Shown: positions 34,675 through 42,938 of the stretch, in pieces | How positions within the stretch are numbered: position 1 is the stretch's first letter | How the letters are laid out: each line of letters opens with the position of its first letter | NCBI RefSeq assembly: GCF_000732725.1 | Contig: NZ_JPNB01000003.1 | Span: 186,001 to 250,000, forward strand | Origin: Kineothrix alysoides | Lineage (GTDB): Bacteria > Bacillota > Clostridia > Lachnospirales > Lachnospiraceae | Length of the DNA stretch: 64,000 nt | Reading direction: 5' to 3' | Notes under the pieces: generated by a model | The model's database searches: none | Told to the model about the DNA's origin: nothing | What the model saw: the letters and a program-made list of their open reading frames with translations, nothing else | Made by a program: the position numbers and the translations under genes

Positions 34675-35949
34675 TTGGAAAGCAAAAAAATCATTCAGGT
34701 CGAAGATAAGGTACCGGCCAGTCTCCTATTTCCGCTGTCCCTGCAGCACATGTTCGCCATGTTCGGGGCATCGGTATTGGTACCTATCATCTTCCAAATC
34801 AATCCATCCGTCGTACTGTTAATGAATGGTATCGGCACGCTACTGTTTTTCCTTATTACCAAAGGCAAAGCACCTGCATATCTCGGTTCCAGCTTTGCTT
34901 TTCTTGCACCGGCAGGTCTGGTCATATCCAAATGGGGGTATCAGGATGCTCTGGGCGGTTTCATCGCAGTAGGTTTAGCACTGTGTATTCTTTCTTTTGT
35001 TATTTACAAGTTCGGTATCAAATGGATCGACGTCGTACTTCCCGCCGCAGCTATGGGCCCCGTCGTTGCTCTCATCGGTTTGGAGTTGGCAGGAACTGCT
35101 GCTTCTACAGCCGGAATTCTTCCCGGTGCCGATGGCGCTGTGGATTCCAAAAATGTAATCGTATTCATAGTTACTTTGGCATTCGCCGTATTCGGAAATG
35201 TACTCTTCAAAAAGTTCTTCGCTGTTATCCCTATTTTGATTGCGATCGTCGCAGGTTATATCACCGCACTGTTCACTGGGGGCATTGCGCCCGGAACGGT
35301 TTCCGGAGCGCTTCATGCCAGCTTGTTCGTAATGCCGAATTTCCAGACTCCCCGCTTTAACCCGGAAGCTATCGTAATGATTCTTCCCGTTATTCTGGTT
35401 ATCGCTTCCGAGCACATCGGCCATCAGATCGTAACGAGTAAGATTGTGGAAAGAGACCTCCTCAAGGATCCGGGGCTTCACCGCTCCTTGTTCGCAGATG
35501 GTCTTTCTACCATGCTCTCCGGCTTCGTCGGCTCCGTACCTACTACGACCTATGGCGAGAACATCGGCGTTATGGCAATGACTAAGGTTTATTCCATTCA
35601 GGTAATAGCCGGTGCAGCTATCCTCTCGATCATCGCTTCCTTCGTAGGTCCCGTTGCCGCATTGATTCAGACCATTCCCGGTCCTGTCATCGGCGGCATT
35701 TCCTTCCTCTTATACGGTACCATCGGGGCTTCAGGTATCCGTATCATCGTTGACGGACGGGTCGATTACAGCGGAAGCCGCAATCTGACGCTCACCTCCG
35801 TGGTGTTTGTCGTAGGGCTTTCAGGCGTTGCCTTAAGCATCTTCAACATTACGCTTACAGGTATGGTTCTGGCAGCAATTGTCGGTATGGTTCTATCGCT
35901 TCTGTTCTATATCTTCGATAAGCTCGGATGGGCGAACGATAAGAATTAA
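34675..35949 (+). CDS. uraA: Uracil permease (NCS2 family)
   Basis: A 424-aa, highly hydrophobic nucleobase:cation symporter with about 12-14 membrane segments. SLQHMFAMFGASVLVPIIF near residue 21 is the typical NCS2 start (Q-H-x-x-A-M). EHIGHQIVTSKIVERD near 246 carries the Glu that contacts uracil, and GDGLS-type SLFADGLSTMLSGFVGSVPTTTYGEN (here split around residue 280) is the second signature. The start codon is TTG, chosen because GGGAGG lies 7 bases upstream and no ATG fits. It is a single-gene unit ended by a strong terminator. The match to UraA rather than xanthine permeases rests on the N-terminal half. Confidence 0.93.
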   Translation: MESKKIIQVEDKVPASLLFPLSLQHMFAMFGASVLVPIIFQINPSVVLLMNGIGTLLFFLITKGKAPAYLGSSFAFLAPAGLVISKWGYQDALGGFIAVGLALCILSFVIYKFGIKWIDVVLPAAAMGPVVALIGLELAGTAASTAGILPGADGAVDSKNVIVFIVTLAFAVFGNVLFKKFFAVIPILIAIVAGYITALFTGGIAPGTVSGALHASLFVMPNFQTPRFNPEAIVMILPVILVIASEHIGHQIVTSKIVERDLLKDPGLHRSLFADGLSTMLSGFVGSVPTTTYGENIGVMAMTKVYSIQVIAGAAILSIIASFVGPVAALIQTIPGPVIGGISFLLYGTIGASGIRIIVDGRVDYSGSRNLTLTSVVFVVGLSGVALSIFNITLTGMVLAAIVGMVLSLLFYIFDKLGWANDKN

Positions 35950-35971
35950 GAAATAACTACTTAGTAGTTTA

Positions 35972-36026
35972 AGAAGGGTGTTCCCTTTCTATGCACGCAA
36001 GCATAGAAAGGGACATCCTTTTTTTA
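35972..36026 (+). terminator. Terminator after the uracil permease gene
   Basis: A long stem formed around GTTCCCTTTCTATGC / GCATAGAAAGGGAC, followed by seven T residues. Confidence 0.85.
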
Positions 36027-36033
36027 TATTATA

Positions 36034-36146
36034 GGAAGGTGCTCCTACTACACAAACCATGGATGCGCAGCTACGCGCGCGGAACAAAAAGCTGCGCTTT
36101 CGAAGTATTGGGCTGCGAGAGTGTGCGAAGCACACTTTTGTTCTGT
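36034..36146 (-). repeat. Dispersed repeat C, copy 2
   Basis: Same pattern as copy 1 at 4315 but on the opposite strand: hairpin, GGATGCGCAGCTACGCGCG, GGAACAAA, then GTGTGCGAAGCACAC and TTTTGTTCT. Directly followed by copy 3 in tandem. Confidence 0.85.
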
Positions 36147-36265
36147 AATAGGAAAGTGCTTCTATTACACAAACCATGGATGCGCAGCTACGCGCGCGGA
36201 ACAAAAGCTGTGCTTCCGAAGTATTGGGCTGCGAGAGTGTGCGAAGCACACTTTTGTTCTATCAT
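36147..36265 (-). repeat. Dispersed repeat C, copy 3
   Basis: Almost identical to copy 2 and in the same orientation, giving a two-unit tandem with a unit of about 115 bp. Confidence 0.85.
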
Positions 36266-36305
36266 AGGAATGGCCCTGGTATTTTTACGTGGAAAATATT
36301 GTCTT

Positions 36306-36644
36306 TTAGCTTAGCTGAATTTTTTCCGGCTCCGGCCTCCACTGACTTTTCTCTAAATCGATACGGCCATTTTCCAGAAAGATAACGCCCTCCTGCTCTA
36401 GCATAAAGTGCTGGAAATCCTGCCCTCCGAAGGCGTGCAGGGGCGCCATCTCTCCTAACCTGTTGACCACTCTGTGGCAGGGAAGGTTCAGCTTGGCAGG
36501 AGCCTTGTTCATGGCATAGCCGATGACACGCGGTGCATGGGGCTTTCCCACAAGCCAGGCAATTTGTCCGTAGGTGGCAACCCGCCCCTCCGGAATCTTT
36601 GCCACCACCTCATAAATTTTTTGATACAACTCCGAATAAGCCAT
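36306..36644 (-). CDS. MGMT-family DNA alkyltransferase-like protein
   Basis: A 112-aa single-domain protein matching the C-terminal DNA-binding domain of O6-alkylguanine-DNA alkyltransferases. VATYGQIAWLVGKPHAPRVI near residue 22 is the helix-turn-helix with the Arg finger, and LPCHRVV near 53 retains the acceptor Cys that alkyltransferase-like (ATL) proteins usually replace by Trp. It may repair or flag alkylated guanine. Lacking the N-terminal Ada/Ogt subdomain, its size is that of ATL proteins. GAGAGGGGG precedes the start. Repair activity is inferred from the Cys alone. Confidence 0.82.
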   Translation of the reverse strand: MAYSELYQKIYEVVAKIPEGRVATYGQIAWLVGKPHAPRVIGYAMNKAPAKLNLPCHRVVNRLGEMAPLHAFGGQDFQHFMLEQEGVIFLENGRIDLEKSQWRPEPEKIQLS

Positions 36645-36670
36645 AGACTTCCCCCTCTCTTAACGTATTA

Positions 36671-36809
36671 TTACTATTCACAGCTTTGCTGTTCATGGCA
36701 ACAATATGTGCACAAATTGTATGTTTCATGCGATTTAATGCTGGCCACCTTGGGCTTTTGTACAAAAACAGCACAAAACACCTCGCGTAATAGTTGCTGT
36801 GGATAGTAA
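36671..36809. repeat. Palindrome-ended element E, copy 2
   Basis: TTACTATTCACAGC (36671-36684) pairs with GCTGTGGATAGTAA (36796-36809) with one mismatch; 139 bp overall. The ends resemble those at 32807 and 44043. Confidence 0.65.
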
Positions 36810-37040
36810 CTCCATATTTTCAGTATTTTTAACACTTTCACTGTTTTGTCTCGTATAAATGATGTATAATAAAAGAAAATATCACAATAGTGTATGGCCC
36901 TGAGGGTTACTATTCAACCAACAACATCGCGAAGTGTTTTTTGTGAACAAAGATCACCGAAAACCCAAGTTTTACAAGCGTTTGCATCAAATGTTACTAT
37001 GAAGCCGTAAGCGGAATAGTGCCCATTGAGGATTTAATAT
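36810..37040. other. Leader region of the KdpD-like gene
   Basis: No gene. Contains further short inverted motifs (GGGTTACTATTC near 36906 and GGAATAGTGCCC near 37013) resembling the ends of element E. The promoter of the two-component pair must lie here; TATAAAT-type sequences near 36855 are candidates. Confidence 0.35.
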
Positions 37041-38144
37041 ATGACAGTTTATCACAAATTCTTTTCCGAAGATACACGCTTATATAAAATATATAAAGAG
37101 AAATTTACCGATGTATCAGTTACTTTACTCCTGCTGCTTCTGGCGACGCTCCTTTCCTTCATCTATTGGAGAATATCACAGAACGCCGCCAACATTGCAC
37201 TTTTATACGTCATAGCCCTAGTTCTGATCGCGCGGAAGACAGAAGGCTATTTCTGGGGAATCTTCGCCTCGCTGGTAGGCGTTATCTGTATCAATTATCT
37301 CTTTACCTATCCATATTATTCGCTGAACTTTACGCTGACCGGCTATCCGATCACCTTTCTTGGAATGCTTGCCGTGGCTCTGACAACGAGTGCCGTTACC
37401 AACAACATGAGAAATCAGATGCAGATGCTCGCTGATAGGGAAAAGCTGTTGGTCGAAGCTGAAAAGGAAAAAATGCGCGCCAACTTGCTGCGCGCTATTT
37501 CCCACGACCTTAGAACTCCGCTTACCAGCATCATCGGCGCCAGCGCTTCTTATATTACCAATGAAGAGGTTTTGAACGAAGAGCAGAAAAAAGAGCTGGT
37601 TTCCCATATTTACGAAGATTCCAACTGGCTCCTTAACATGGTGGAGAATCTTCTCTCCGTTACCCGTATTCAGGACGGCGTAGCCAATGTCAACAAGTCC
37701 TATGAATCCGTGGAGGAGGTAATTTCAGAGGCTATTATCCGTCTTAAAAAAAGGCTGCCCGATACACAGCTTTCCGTACGTGTTCCTGATGAACTCATCA
37801 TGATTCCTATGGACGCCATTTTAATCGAGCAGGTTCTTATCAACCTTCTGGAAAATGCCGCGCTCCATTCCAGGAGTGAATTGCCTATCGAATGCTATGT
37901 GGACGAGACCGCGGATTTCGTTACCTTCCACGTCAGAGATTACGGCATCGGCATCTCCCCTGAGAGGCTGTCCACCATTTTCAGCGGAACCGCTTATACC
38001 GGCAACTCCTCTGCCGACAGCTCCAGAGGCATGGGCATCGGCCTTACCATTTGCAAGACCATCATTACCGCCCACAAGGGCAAGCTTAGAGTAAAATCAC
38101 ACGATGCAGGAACCGAGTTTTATTTCATCCTGCCAAAGGCATAA
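37041..38144 (+). CDS. Sensor histidine kinase, KdpD C-terminal-like (DUF4118)
   Basis: A 367-aa membrane kinase. Residues about 25-120 are a DUF4118 four-helix membrane region as in KdpD. The HisKA segment has the phosphoacceptor His 155 in RAISHDLRTPLTS, and the ATPase domain has ENAALHS (N box), DYGIGIS and GMGIGLTICK (G boxes). The large N-terminal KdpD and USP domains that sense K+ or c-di-AMP are absent, so it is about 500 residues shorter than KdpD. It pairs with the downstream response regulator gene. No kdpFABC genes lie nearby, so its target may differ from potassium uptake. Confidence 0.87.
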   Translation: MTVYHKFFSEDTRLYKIYKEKFTDVSVTLLLLLLATLLSFIYWRISQNAANIALLYVIALVLIARKTEGYFWGIFASLVGVICINYLFTYPYYSLNFTLTGYPITFLGMLAVALTTSAVTNNMRNQMQMLADREKLLVEAEKEKMRANLLRAISHDLRTPLTSIIGASASYITNEEVLNEEQKKELVSHIYEDSNWLLNMVENLLSVTRIQDGVANVNKSYESVEEVISEAIIRLKKRLPDTQLSVRVPDELIMIPMDAILIEQVLINLLENAALHSRSELPIECYVDETADFVTFHVRDYGIGISPERLSTIFSGTAYTGNSSADSSRGMGIGLTICKTIITAHKGKLRVKSHDAGTEFYFILPKA

Positions 38145-38182
38145 CCCAAAAATATGTTGTACAAAAAAGGAGTCCCGCCAAA

Positions 38183-38893
38183 ATGAGCGCCAAATCAACT
38201 ATCATTATTATCGAAGACGAAAAAAACATATGTAATTTCATGGCTACCACACTTACGGCCCAAGGCTATAAAATCATAACCGCTGCCAACGCAAAATCCG
38301 GTCTTTCTCTCATTGCCTCCTGCTGTCCCGACCTCATTCTTCTGGATATGGGACTGCCCGATATGGACGGCATCGACGTCATCAAGGATATTCGCTCATG
38401 GGCCAGCATTCCCATCATCGTCATATCCGCGAGAACGCAGGAGAAGGAAAAAGTGTTAGCACTGGACACCGGAGCGGATGATTATATTACCAAGCCCTTC
38501 GGTCCTTCTGAACTTTTTGCCCGGATTCGCACCGCCCTAAGGCACAGCAACCGCCTGAATACGGATTCCAGACTGACCCTCCGGCCCTACGAGGCCGACG
38601 GACTCATTATCGACTTCGATAAGCATCTGATTACGTTGAGCGGAAGCGAAGTGCATCTGACGCAAGTAGAATTCAAAATCATTTCACTTCTGGCTCAGAA
38701 TTCCGGCCGGGTCATGACTTATGACTCCATTATTTCTAATGTGTGGGGACCATATGCCGATGACAATAACCGCATACTGCGAGTAAACATGGCGAATATC
38801 CGTCGGAAACTGGAAAAAAATCCTGCGGAGCCGCACTACATATTCACTGAAATAGGCATTGGCTACCGGATGCTGGAAGACAAGGCCGGCTGA
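38183..38893 (+). CDS. OmpR/KdpE-family response regulator
   Basis: A 236-aa regulator. The receiver domain has the acidic pair (IIEDE), phosphoacceptor Asp 55 in LILLDMGLPDMDG, and the Lys in YITKPFG. The C-terminal winged helix (residues about 135-232: LTQVEFKIISLLAQNSGRVM, then WGPYADDNNRILRVNMANIR) is the OmpR type. It is the partner of the KdpD-like kinase 38 bp upstream, and AAAGGAG precedes the ATG. It converges on the cobO gene with only 4 bp between stops. All phosphorylation residues are intact, unlike the regulator at 61188. Confidence 0.9.
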   Translation: MSAKSTIIIIEDEKNICNFMATTLTAQGYKIITAANAKSGLSLIASCCPDLILLDMGLPDMDGIDVIKDIRSWASIPIIVISARTQEKEKVLALDTGADDYITKPFGPSELFARIRTALRHSNRLNTDSRLTLRPYEADGLIIDFDKHLITLSGSEVHLTQVEFKIISLLAQNSGRVMTYDSIISNVWGPYADDNNRILRVNMANIRRKLEKNPAEPHYIFTEIGIGYRMLEDKAG

Positions 38894-38897
38894 TCTG

Positions 38898-39425
38898 CTA
38901 GAATTCCACGCCCCGCCTGGCAGGAATTCCTTTTTCATAAGGGTGCCTGATACACTTCATCCGGGTAATATAATCCGCATATTCCAGGAAAAGTTCATCC
39001 GGCTCCCTTCCTGTCAACACTAGCTCAAGAGACGGTGGCTTTTCCTTTATCAATCGCTCCACCTCGCTCTTATCGATGAGATCCAGCTCATAAGGATAGG
39101 TAATCTCATCCAAAATTACCATTCCGTATCCGCCGCTCTCTATCTTCCTCATGACTTCCTTTAGTATTTCATTGTGTTCCCGCGTAATTTCCTTCTTATC
39201 CGCATCGCTCATATTTTTATAGAATCCATAGTTTCTGCTGTTTCTTAGAAGCTCGATTTCCTGTATCCGCTCCATGGCGGACAGTTCGCCGCTTTCATTG
39301 CCTTTCATGAACTGAGCAAATATTACGCGCTCGCCGCAGCCCGCAGCTCGCAGTGCAAGTCCTGCCGCCGCTGTGGTCTTTCCTTTTCCATCTCCGCAGT
39401 ACACATGAATCAATCCTTGCTTCAT
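38898..39425 (-). CDS. cobO: Corrinoid adenosyltransferase (CobA/BtuR family)
   Basis: A 175-aa enzyme that transfers adenosine from ATP to cob(I)alamin or cob(I)yrinate, making coenzyme B12. The inverted P-loop GDGKGKTTAAAG starts near residue 9. VIFAQFMKGNESGEL near 33 and VILDEITYPYELDL near 109 (metal-binding Asp-Glu) complete the signature. The start at 39425 (MKQGLIHVY) has AAGGAGG upstream, and its ATG overlaps the stop of the gene before it (ATGA), so the two are translationally coupled. No other cobalamin genes or cobalamin riboswitch are visible nearby. Confidence 0.92.
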   Translation of the reverse strand: MKQGLIHVYCGDGKGKTTAAAGLALRAAGCGERVIFAQFMKGNESGELSAMERIQEIELLRNSRNYGFYKNMSDADKKEITREHNEILKEVMRKIESGGYGMVILDEITYPYELDLIDKSEVERLIKEKPPSLELVLTGREPDELFLEYADYITRMKCIRHPYEKGIPARRGVEF

Positions 39426-40063
39426 CTCTTTCCTCCTTTGCCGAAAATACGCCGGTATCCGTAATTTAACTCCTTGGGATTGCCGGCCCTTTTTTCGCAA
39501 TCCTTTCTGTTACATCCGGCACATAGAGAGTGCTCTCTTTCTACCTCCGGTTCTTTCGTTTGAAGAGGCACGGTATATGCCACGCTCTTTTTGGGAATCA
39601 GCATGTAGGCACCATTGTAGCTTATTTCCTCCTGCCCGAAGGAATCTACGATTTTGGCCACATCCTCCATAGGAAGTTCTGTCCCCGGAAACTCATACTG
39701 ACCGCACCACAAGCCGGTGTGTTTTCTAAGAAAATCGTCTCCCCTCCCATAAGCCTTCATAAGAAGCTCCATGGCAATACATTCCGCCATATAGGCCTCC
39801 GACAGGCTGCCTTCCTCCATAAGGTTGCTTTGCACACAGTCCACACCCTCACCCAGCGTCATGAGTACTGCTGCCTTATCCCTTATCTGTCCACCCCATG
39901 AAAAATAAGCGGATACCGCAATATTCCTAAAGTACTTTTTATATACCGCTTTTAACAGAGGAAGGCCGGTATCACCAAAATGATACCGACCGCACATATT
40001 CTTTAACTCGCTTTCGCATAAATCCACTGATAATATCCTGTGTTCCTTCCGCTCGCTTTCCAT
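39422..40063 (-). CDS. Unknown protein with C-terminal Cys cluster, coupled to cobO
   Basis: A 213-aa soluble protein that I do not recognise with certainty. Its general look (central YMAECIAMELLMKAYGR, C-terminal QYEFPGTELPMEDVAKIVDS and ISYNGAYMLIPKKSVAYTVP, then a CAGCNRKDCEKR cysteine cluster) recalls the B12-dependent methionine synthase activation-domain proteins of Clostridia. The Cys spacing (C-x2-C-x4-C) suggests a metal or Fe-S site. It overlaps cobO by 4 bp, which supports a corrinoid-related role. GAGGTG precedes the start. An Fe-S or reductive-activation role for a corrinoid protein is only a guess. Confidence 0.55.
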   Translation of the reverse strand: MESERKEHRILSVDLCESELKNMCGRYHFGDTGLPLLKAVYKKYFRNIAVSAYFSWGGQIRDKAAVLMTLGEGVDCVQSNLMEEGSLSEAYMAECIAMELLMKAYGRGDDFLRKHTGLWCGQYEFPGTELPMEDVAKIVDSFGQEEISYNGAYMLIPKKSVAYTVPLQTKEPEVEREHSLCAGCNRKDCEKRAGNPKELNYGYRRIFGKGGKR

Positions 40064-40099
40064 AGATGCACCTCACTATTTTATGCACACTCTGTCTGT

Positions 40100-41965
40100 T
40101 CACGCCTTCACTCGCATGGCACGCATCGCATTCAGTATTGCGATGACCGCTACACCTACGTCGGCGAATACTGCCGCCCACATAGTTGCGATTCCCACTG
40201 CTGCCAATAATAATATCAGAATCTTCACTCCAATTGCAAATACTATATTTTGTTTTACGATAACGAGGGTCCTTTTCGATATTTGTATCGCCTTCACGAT
40301 CTTCGAAGGTTCGTCTGTCATAATCACCACATCCGCCGCTTCGATTGCCGCATCCGAACCCAAACCGCCCATGGCTATGCCGATATCTGCTCTCGCCAGT
40401 ACCGGAGCGTCGTTCATACCGTCACCGACAAAAATCAGTCTGCCCTTTTCCGACTTGCTCTGGAACAGCCGTTCCACCTGATCTACTTTATCCTTCGGCA
40501 AAAGTTCCGCATGCACTTCCTCGATTCCAAGTGCTCCCGCCACATTGGCTGCCGTCTTTTTCTGATCTCCGGTGAGCATGACGATATGTTTCATACCTAC
40601 CGCCTTAAGGCCTTCGATGGCCAGCTTCGCATCGGACTTGATTTCGTCCGCTATCACGATATAACCCAGATATTCCTTCTCTCTCGCCACATGAATGATG
40701 GTCCCTGCCTCATCCGGCTCCTTCATTTGAATATCCTGCCGCTCCATCCATTTGGTATTTCCCGCATAAACACGGCTGCCGTTTAATAGTGCACTGACTC
40801 CGTGCCCCGCGACTTCCTCCACCTCGCTTAGGAGCGACTTATCCACGTCCTTATGGTATGCTGCCAGCAGCGATTTTGAAATCGGATGGTTGGAATAACT
40901 CTCCGCATAAGCTGCTGTTTCCAAAAGTGCACCCTCCGCCACTCCCATTTCAGGAACCAGCTTCGTCACCGCAAAGGTGCCTTTGGTGAGCGTTCCGGTC
41001 TTATCCATCACTACGATTTCAGCGTCCGACAATGCTTCCAGGTAATTGCTGCCTTTGACGAGAATACCGGCTCTGCTGGCCCCTCCCAGACCTCCGAAGA
41101 AGCTTAAGGGAATACTGATAACTAATGCACAGGGGCAAGAGATAACGAGAAAGCTGAGCGCTCTATATATCCATATCGTAAATCCGCCGCCTAACAGGAG
41201 CGGAGGAATAAATGCCAGAAGCACCGCACAAATTACAACTACAGGAGTATAATATCTGGCGAATTTCGTAATAAAATGCTCCGCTTCCGACTTCTTGCTT
41301 CCCGCATTTTCAACAAGCTCCAATATCTTCGCTACCGTGGACTCCCCGTAGTTCTTATTTACCTTAACCTCCAACACCCCGGATAGATTTACGCATCCGC
41401 TGATTACCTCTTCACCCTCGGCTACATCTCTGGGAACACTTTCTCCGGTAAGAGCCATTGTATCCAGAGAGGAGGAGCCCTTAATAACCACACCGTCCAA
41501 AGGAATTCTCTCCCCGGGTTTAATCAATATCGTCTCTCCGATAGCCACTTCCTCGGGGCTCACTTCTTCAGCCTCACCGCCCCTTAGCACATTGGCATAA
41601 TCGGGACGTATATCCATAAGCTCCGCAATGGATTTCCTTGATTTGCCTACCGCATAGGACTGAAACCATTCGCCCACTTGGTAAAACAGCATGACGGCAA
41701 CCGCTTCCGGGTACTCTCCTATGAGAAAGGCTCCTACGGTGGCAATGGACATCAGGAAATTTTCATCGAATATTTGTCCGTGACCGATATTCTTCACCGC
41801 CGCCTTTACAATACTGCCTCCTATTACAAAATAAGCGATTAGAAATAACACAAGCTCTATATTTTCATTTAAATCCGGTATGATGTTGGATATCAAAATC
41901 GCAACCAGATATATGAGAGCACCTGTAACAATTCTTTTAAGCAACCTTTTTAGCTTCTTACTCAT
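40100..41965 (-). CDS. Heavy-metal P1B-type ATPase (CadA/ZntA type)
   Basis: A 621-aa metal pump. Membrane motif SCPCALVIS (CPC, metal site) near residue 277, phosphorylation motif DKTGTLTKG near 322, TGDQKKT near 475 and GDGMNDAPVLARADIGIAMG near 522 define the P1B class; the SCPC with C-terminal D-V-G-V-A points to Zn/Cd/Pb. It has no N-terminal metal-binding domain; that module is encoded separately just upstream (42006-42227). It expels divalent soft metals. Order arsR-HMA-ATPase on one strand indicates a metal-induced operon. AAGGATTAAGAG precedes the start. Confidence 0.94.
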   Translation of the reverse strand: MSKKLKRLLKRIVTGALIYLVAILISNIIPDLNENIELVLFLIAYFVIGGSIVKAAVKNIGHGQIFDENFLMSIATVGAFLIGEYPEAVAVMLFYQVGEWFQSYAVGKSRKSIAELMDIRPDYANVLRGGEAEEVSPEEVAIGETILIKPGERIPLDGVVIKGSSSLDTMALTGESVPRDVAEGEEVISGCVNLSGVLEVKVNKNYGESTVAKILELVENAGSKKSEAEHFITKFARYYTPVVVICAVLLAFIPPLLLGGGFTIWIYRALSFLVISCPCALVISIPLSFFGGLGGASRAGILVKGSNYLEALSDAEIVVMDKTGTLTKGTFAVTKLVPEMGVAEGALLETAAYAESYSNHPISKSLLAAYHKDVDKSLLSEVEEVAGHGVSALLNGSRVYAGNTKWMERQDIQMKEPDEAGTIIHVAREKEYLGYIVIADEIKSDAKLAIEGLKAVGMKHIVMLTGDQKKTAANVAGALGIEEVHAELLPKDKVDQVERLFQSKSEKGRLIFVGDGMNDAPVLARADIGIAMGGLGSDAAIEAADVVIMTDEPSKIVKAIQISKRTLVIVKQNIVFAIGVKILILLLAAVGIATMWAAVFADVGVAVIAILNAMRAMRVKA

Positions 41966-42005
41966 CTCTTAATCCTTCGCTTTCCTCGCATGCTGTCATT
42001 TTATA

Positions 42006-42227
42006 CTATTTCTCTATTACTTCCACATCCGGTTCGAACTTCTTCACAATTTTCTTGATCTCCTTGGTAATGCCCGCCGCCTTCGCTTCTTCCACGTCGA
42101 TTACCAGCTTCTGTGTCAAAAGGGTCACTGTGCTGCTCTTCACACCCTCCAACTTTCCTACCGCTGCCTCGATCTCACCTGCACAGTGTGCGCAGTCCAG
42201 CTCCTCCAAAATGTAAGTCTTTCTCAT
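42006..42227 (-). CDS. Stand-alone heavy-metal-associated (HMA) domain protein
   Basis: A 73-aa ferredoxin-like HMA domain. The metal site is LDCAHCAGEIEAAV (Cys 12 and Cys 15), followed by the usual VKSSTVTLLTQKLVI strand. In related pumps (ZntA, CadA) this domain is fused to the N-terminus; here it is free and may deliver metal to the ATPase encoded 40 bp downstream. TAGGAGGAG precedes the ATG. Confidence 0.9.
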   Translation of the reverse strand: MRKTYILEELDCAHCAGEIEAAVGKLEGVKSSTVTLLTQKLVIDVEEAKAAGITKEIKKIVKKFEPDVEVIEK

Positions 42228-42267
42228 TTCTTCTCCTCCTAATATTTCTTAAATTATTTTTTTATTA

Positions 42268-42636
42268 TCATTCCTCTTCGATATGGTCCAGACCTTGGCT
42301 TAAAATCGTCTTGATATGTCCATCCGCAAGGGAATAAAACACTGTTTTACCTTCTCTTCGGTTCCTTACCAGATCCATCTGCTTCAACGTACGGAGCTGG
42401 TGGGAAATTGCCGACTGAGTCATATTCAGAATCTGCGCCAAATCGCAGACGCACATCTCCGAACACATGAGGACATATAACATCTTAATTCTCGTGGAAT
42501 CCGCAAACACTTTGAAAAAATCAGCCAAATCATACAGCTTATCTTCCTCGGGCATCTGCTCATTCACCTTATGGATAACATCCTTGTGAACATGGATGTA
42601 ATCGCAGCCTTCTACTCTCTCCTGCTCTATCTTCAT
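42268..42636 (-). CDS. ArsR/SmtB-family metal-responsive repressor (CadC-like)
   Basis: A 122-aa winged-helix repressor. SEMCVCDLAQILNMTQSAIS then HQLRTL near residues 58-85 is the recognition region, and the CVC of the alpha3 helix is the thiolate metal site typical of CadC/ArsR members. Cys 11 near the N-terminus (EGCDYIHVH) may add a ligand, as in CadC. Metal binding should release it from the operator ATATGAACA-N2-TGCTCATAT located about 100 bp upstream, turning on the HMA and ATPase genes. AAAGGAGG precedes the start. Confidence 0.93.
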   Translation of the reverse strand: MKIEQERVEGCDYIHVHKDVIHKVNEQMPEEDKLYDLADFFKVFADSTRIKMLYVLMCSEMCVCDLAQILNMTQSAISHQLRTLKQMDLVRNRREGKTVFYSLADGHIKTILSQGLDHIEEE

Positions 42637-42715
42637 TGTACGCTTCCTCCTTTTGTTTAAATACCACTAAAGCATTTTCTTATATTTCAGGTAAAATCCC
42701 AATATATTCTCTCTA

Positions 42716-42756
42716 TTCATATGTCTGCATACATATGAACACTTGCTCATATGTTC
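42716..42756. promoter_or_regulatory. ArsR/SmtB-type operator region
   Basis: ATATGAACA (42733-42741), 2 bp, TGCTCATAT (42744-42752): the classic 9-2-9 ArsR/SmtB palindrome with one mismatch. It overlaps a second palindrome TTCATATG / CATATGAA (42716-42739). Placed upstream of the arsR-HMA-ATPase operon. Confidence 0.8.
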
Positions 42757-42879
42757 ATTATATCAATCTTATACTATATGTCAATATGTTTCTCATATAA
42801 ATTAAAAATTTTTATTAGTCTTTGAGGATAAACGAGCAGAGGACAACTCAGATATAAAATGCTGCGGACAGAAAAAAAC

Positions 42880-42917
42880 GCTGTGTGCGATAATTCCAAG
42901 TCGCACACAGCAGCTTT
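42880..42917 (-). terminator. Terminator after the nucleotidyltransferase gene
   Basis: GCTGTGTGCGA pairs with TCGCACACAGC across a 10-base loop, flanked by A-runs and T-runs, so it can act in both directions. Confidence 0.8.
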
Positions 42918-42938
42918 TTCTACTCTATATCAAACGCT

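Noticed and set aside
36034-36265. Two near-identical ~115-bp units in tandem, considered as a CRISPR array.
   Set aside because: Units are too long and contiguous without spacers, and single copies of the same repeat occur elsewhere. No cas genes are present.
36904-37024. Possible third copy of element E in front of the KdpD-like gene.
   Set aside because: The end motifs match over only about 10 bases with gaps; too weak to call.
38898-40063. Cobalamin riboswitch upstream of the CobO pair.
   Set aside because: The upstream region (40064-40099) is only 36 bp and no B12-box-like sequence was seen.
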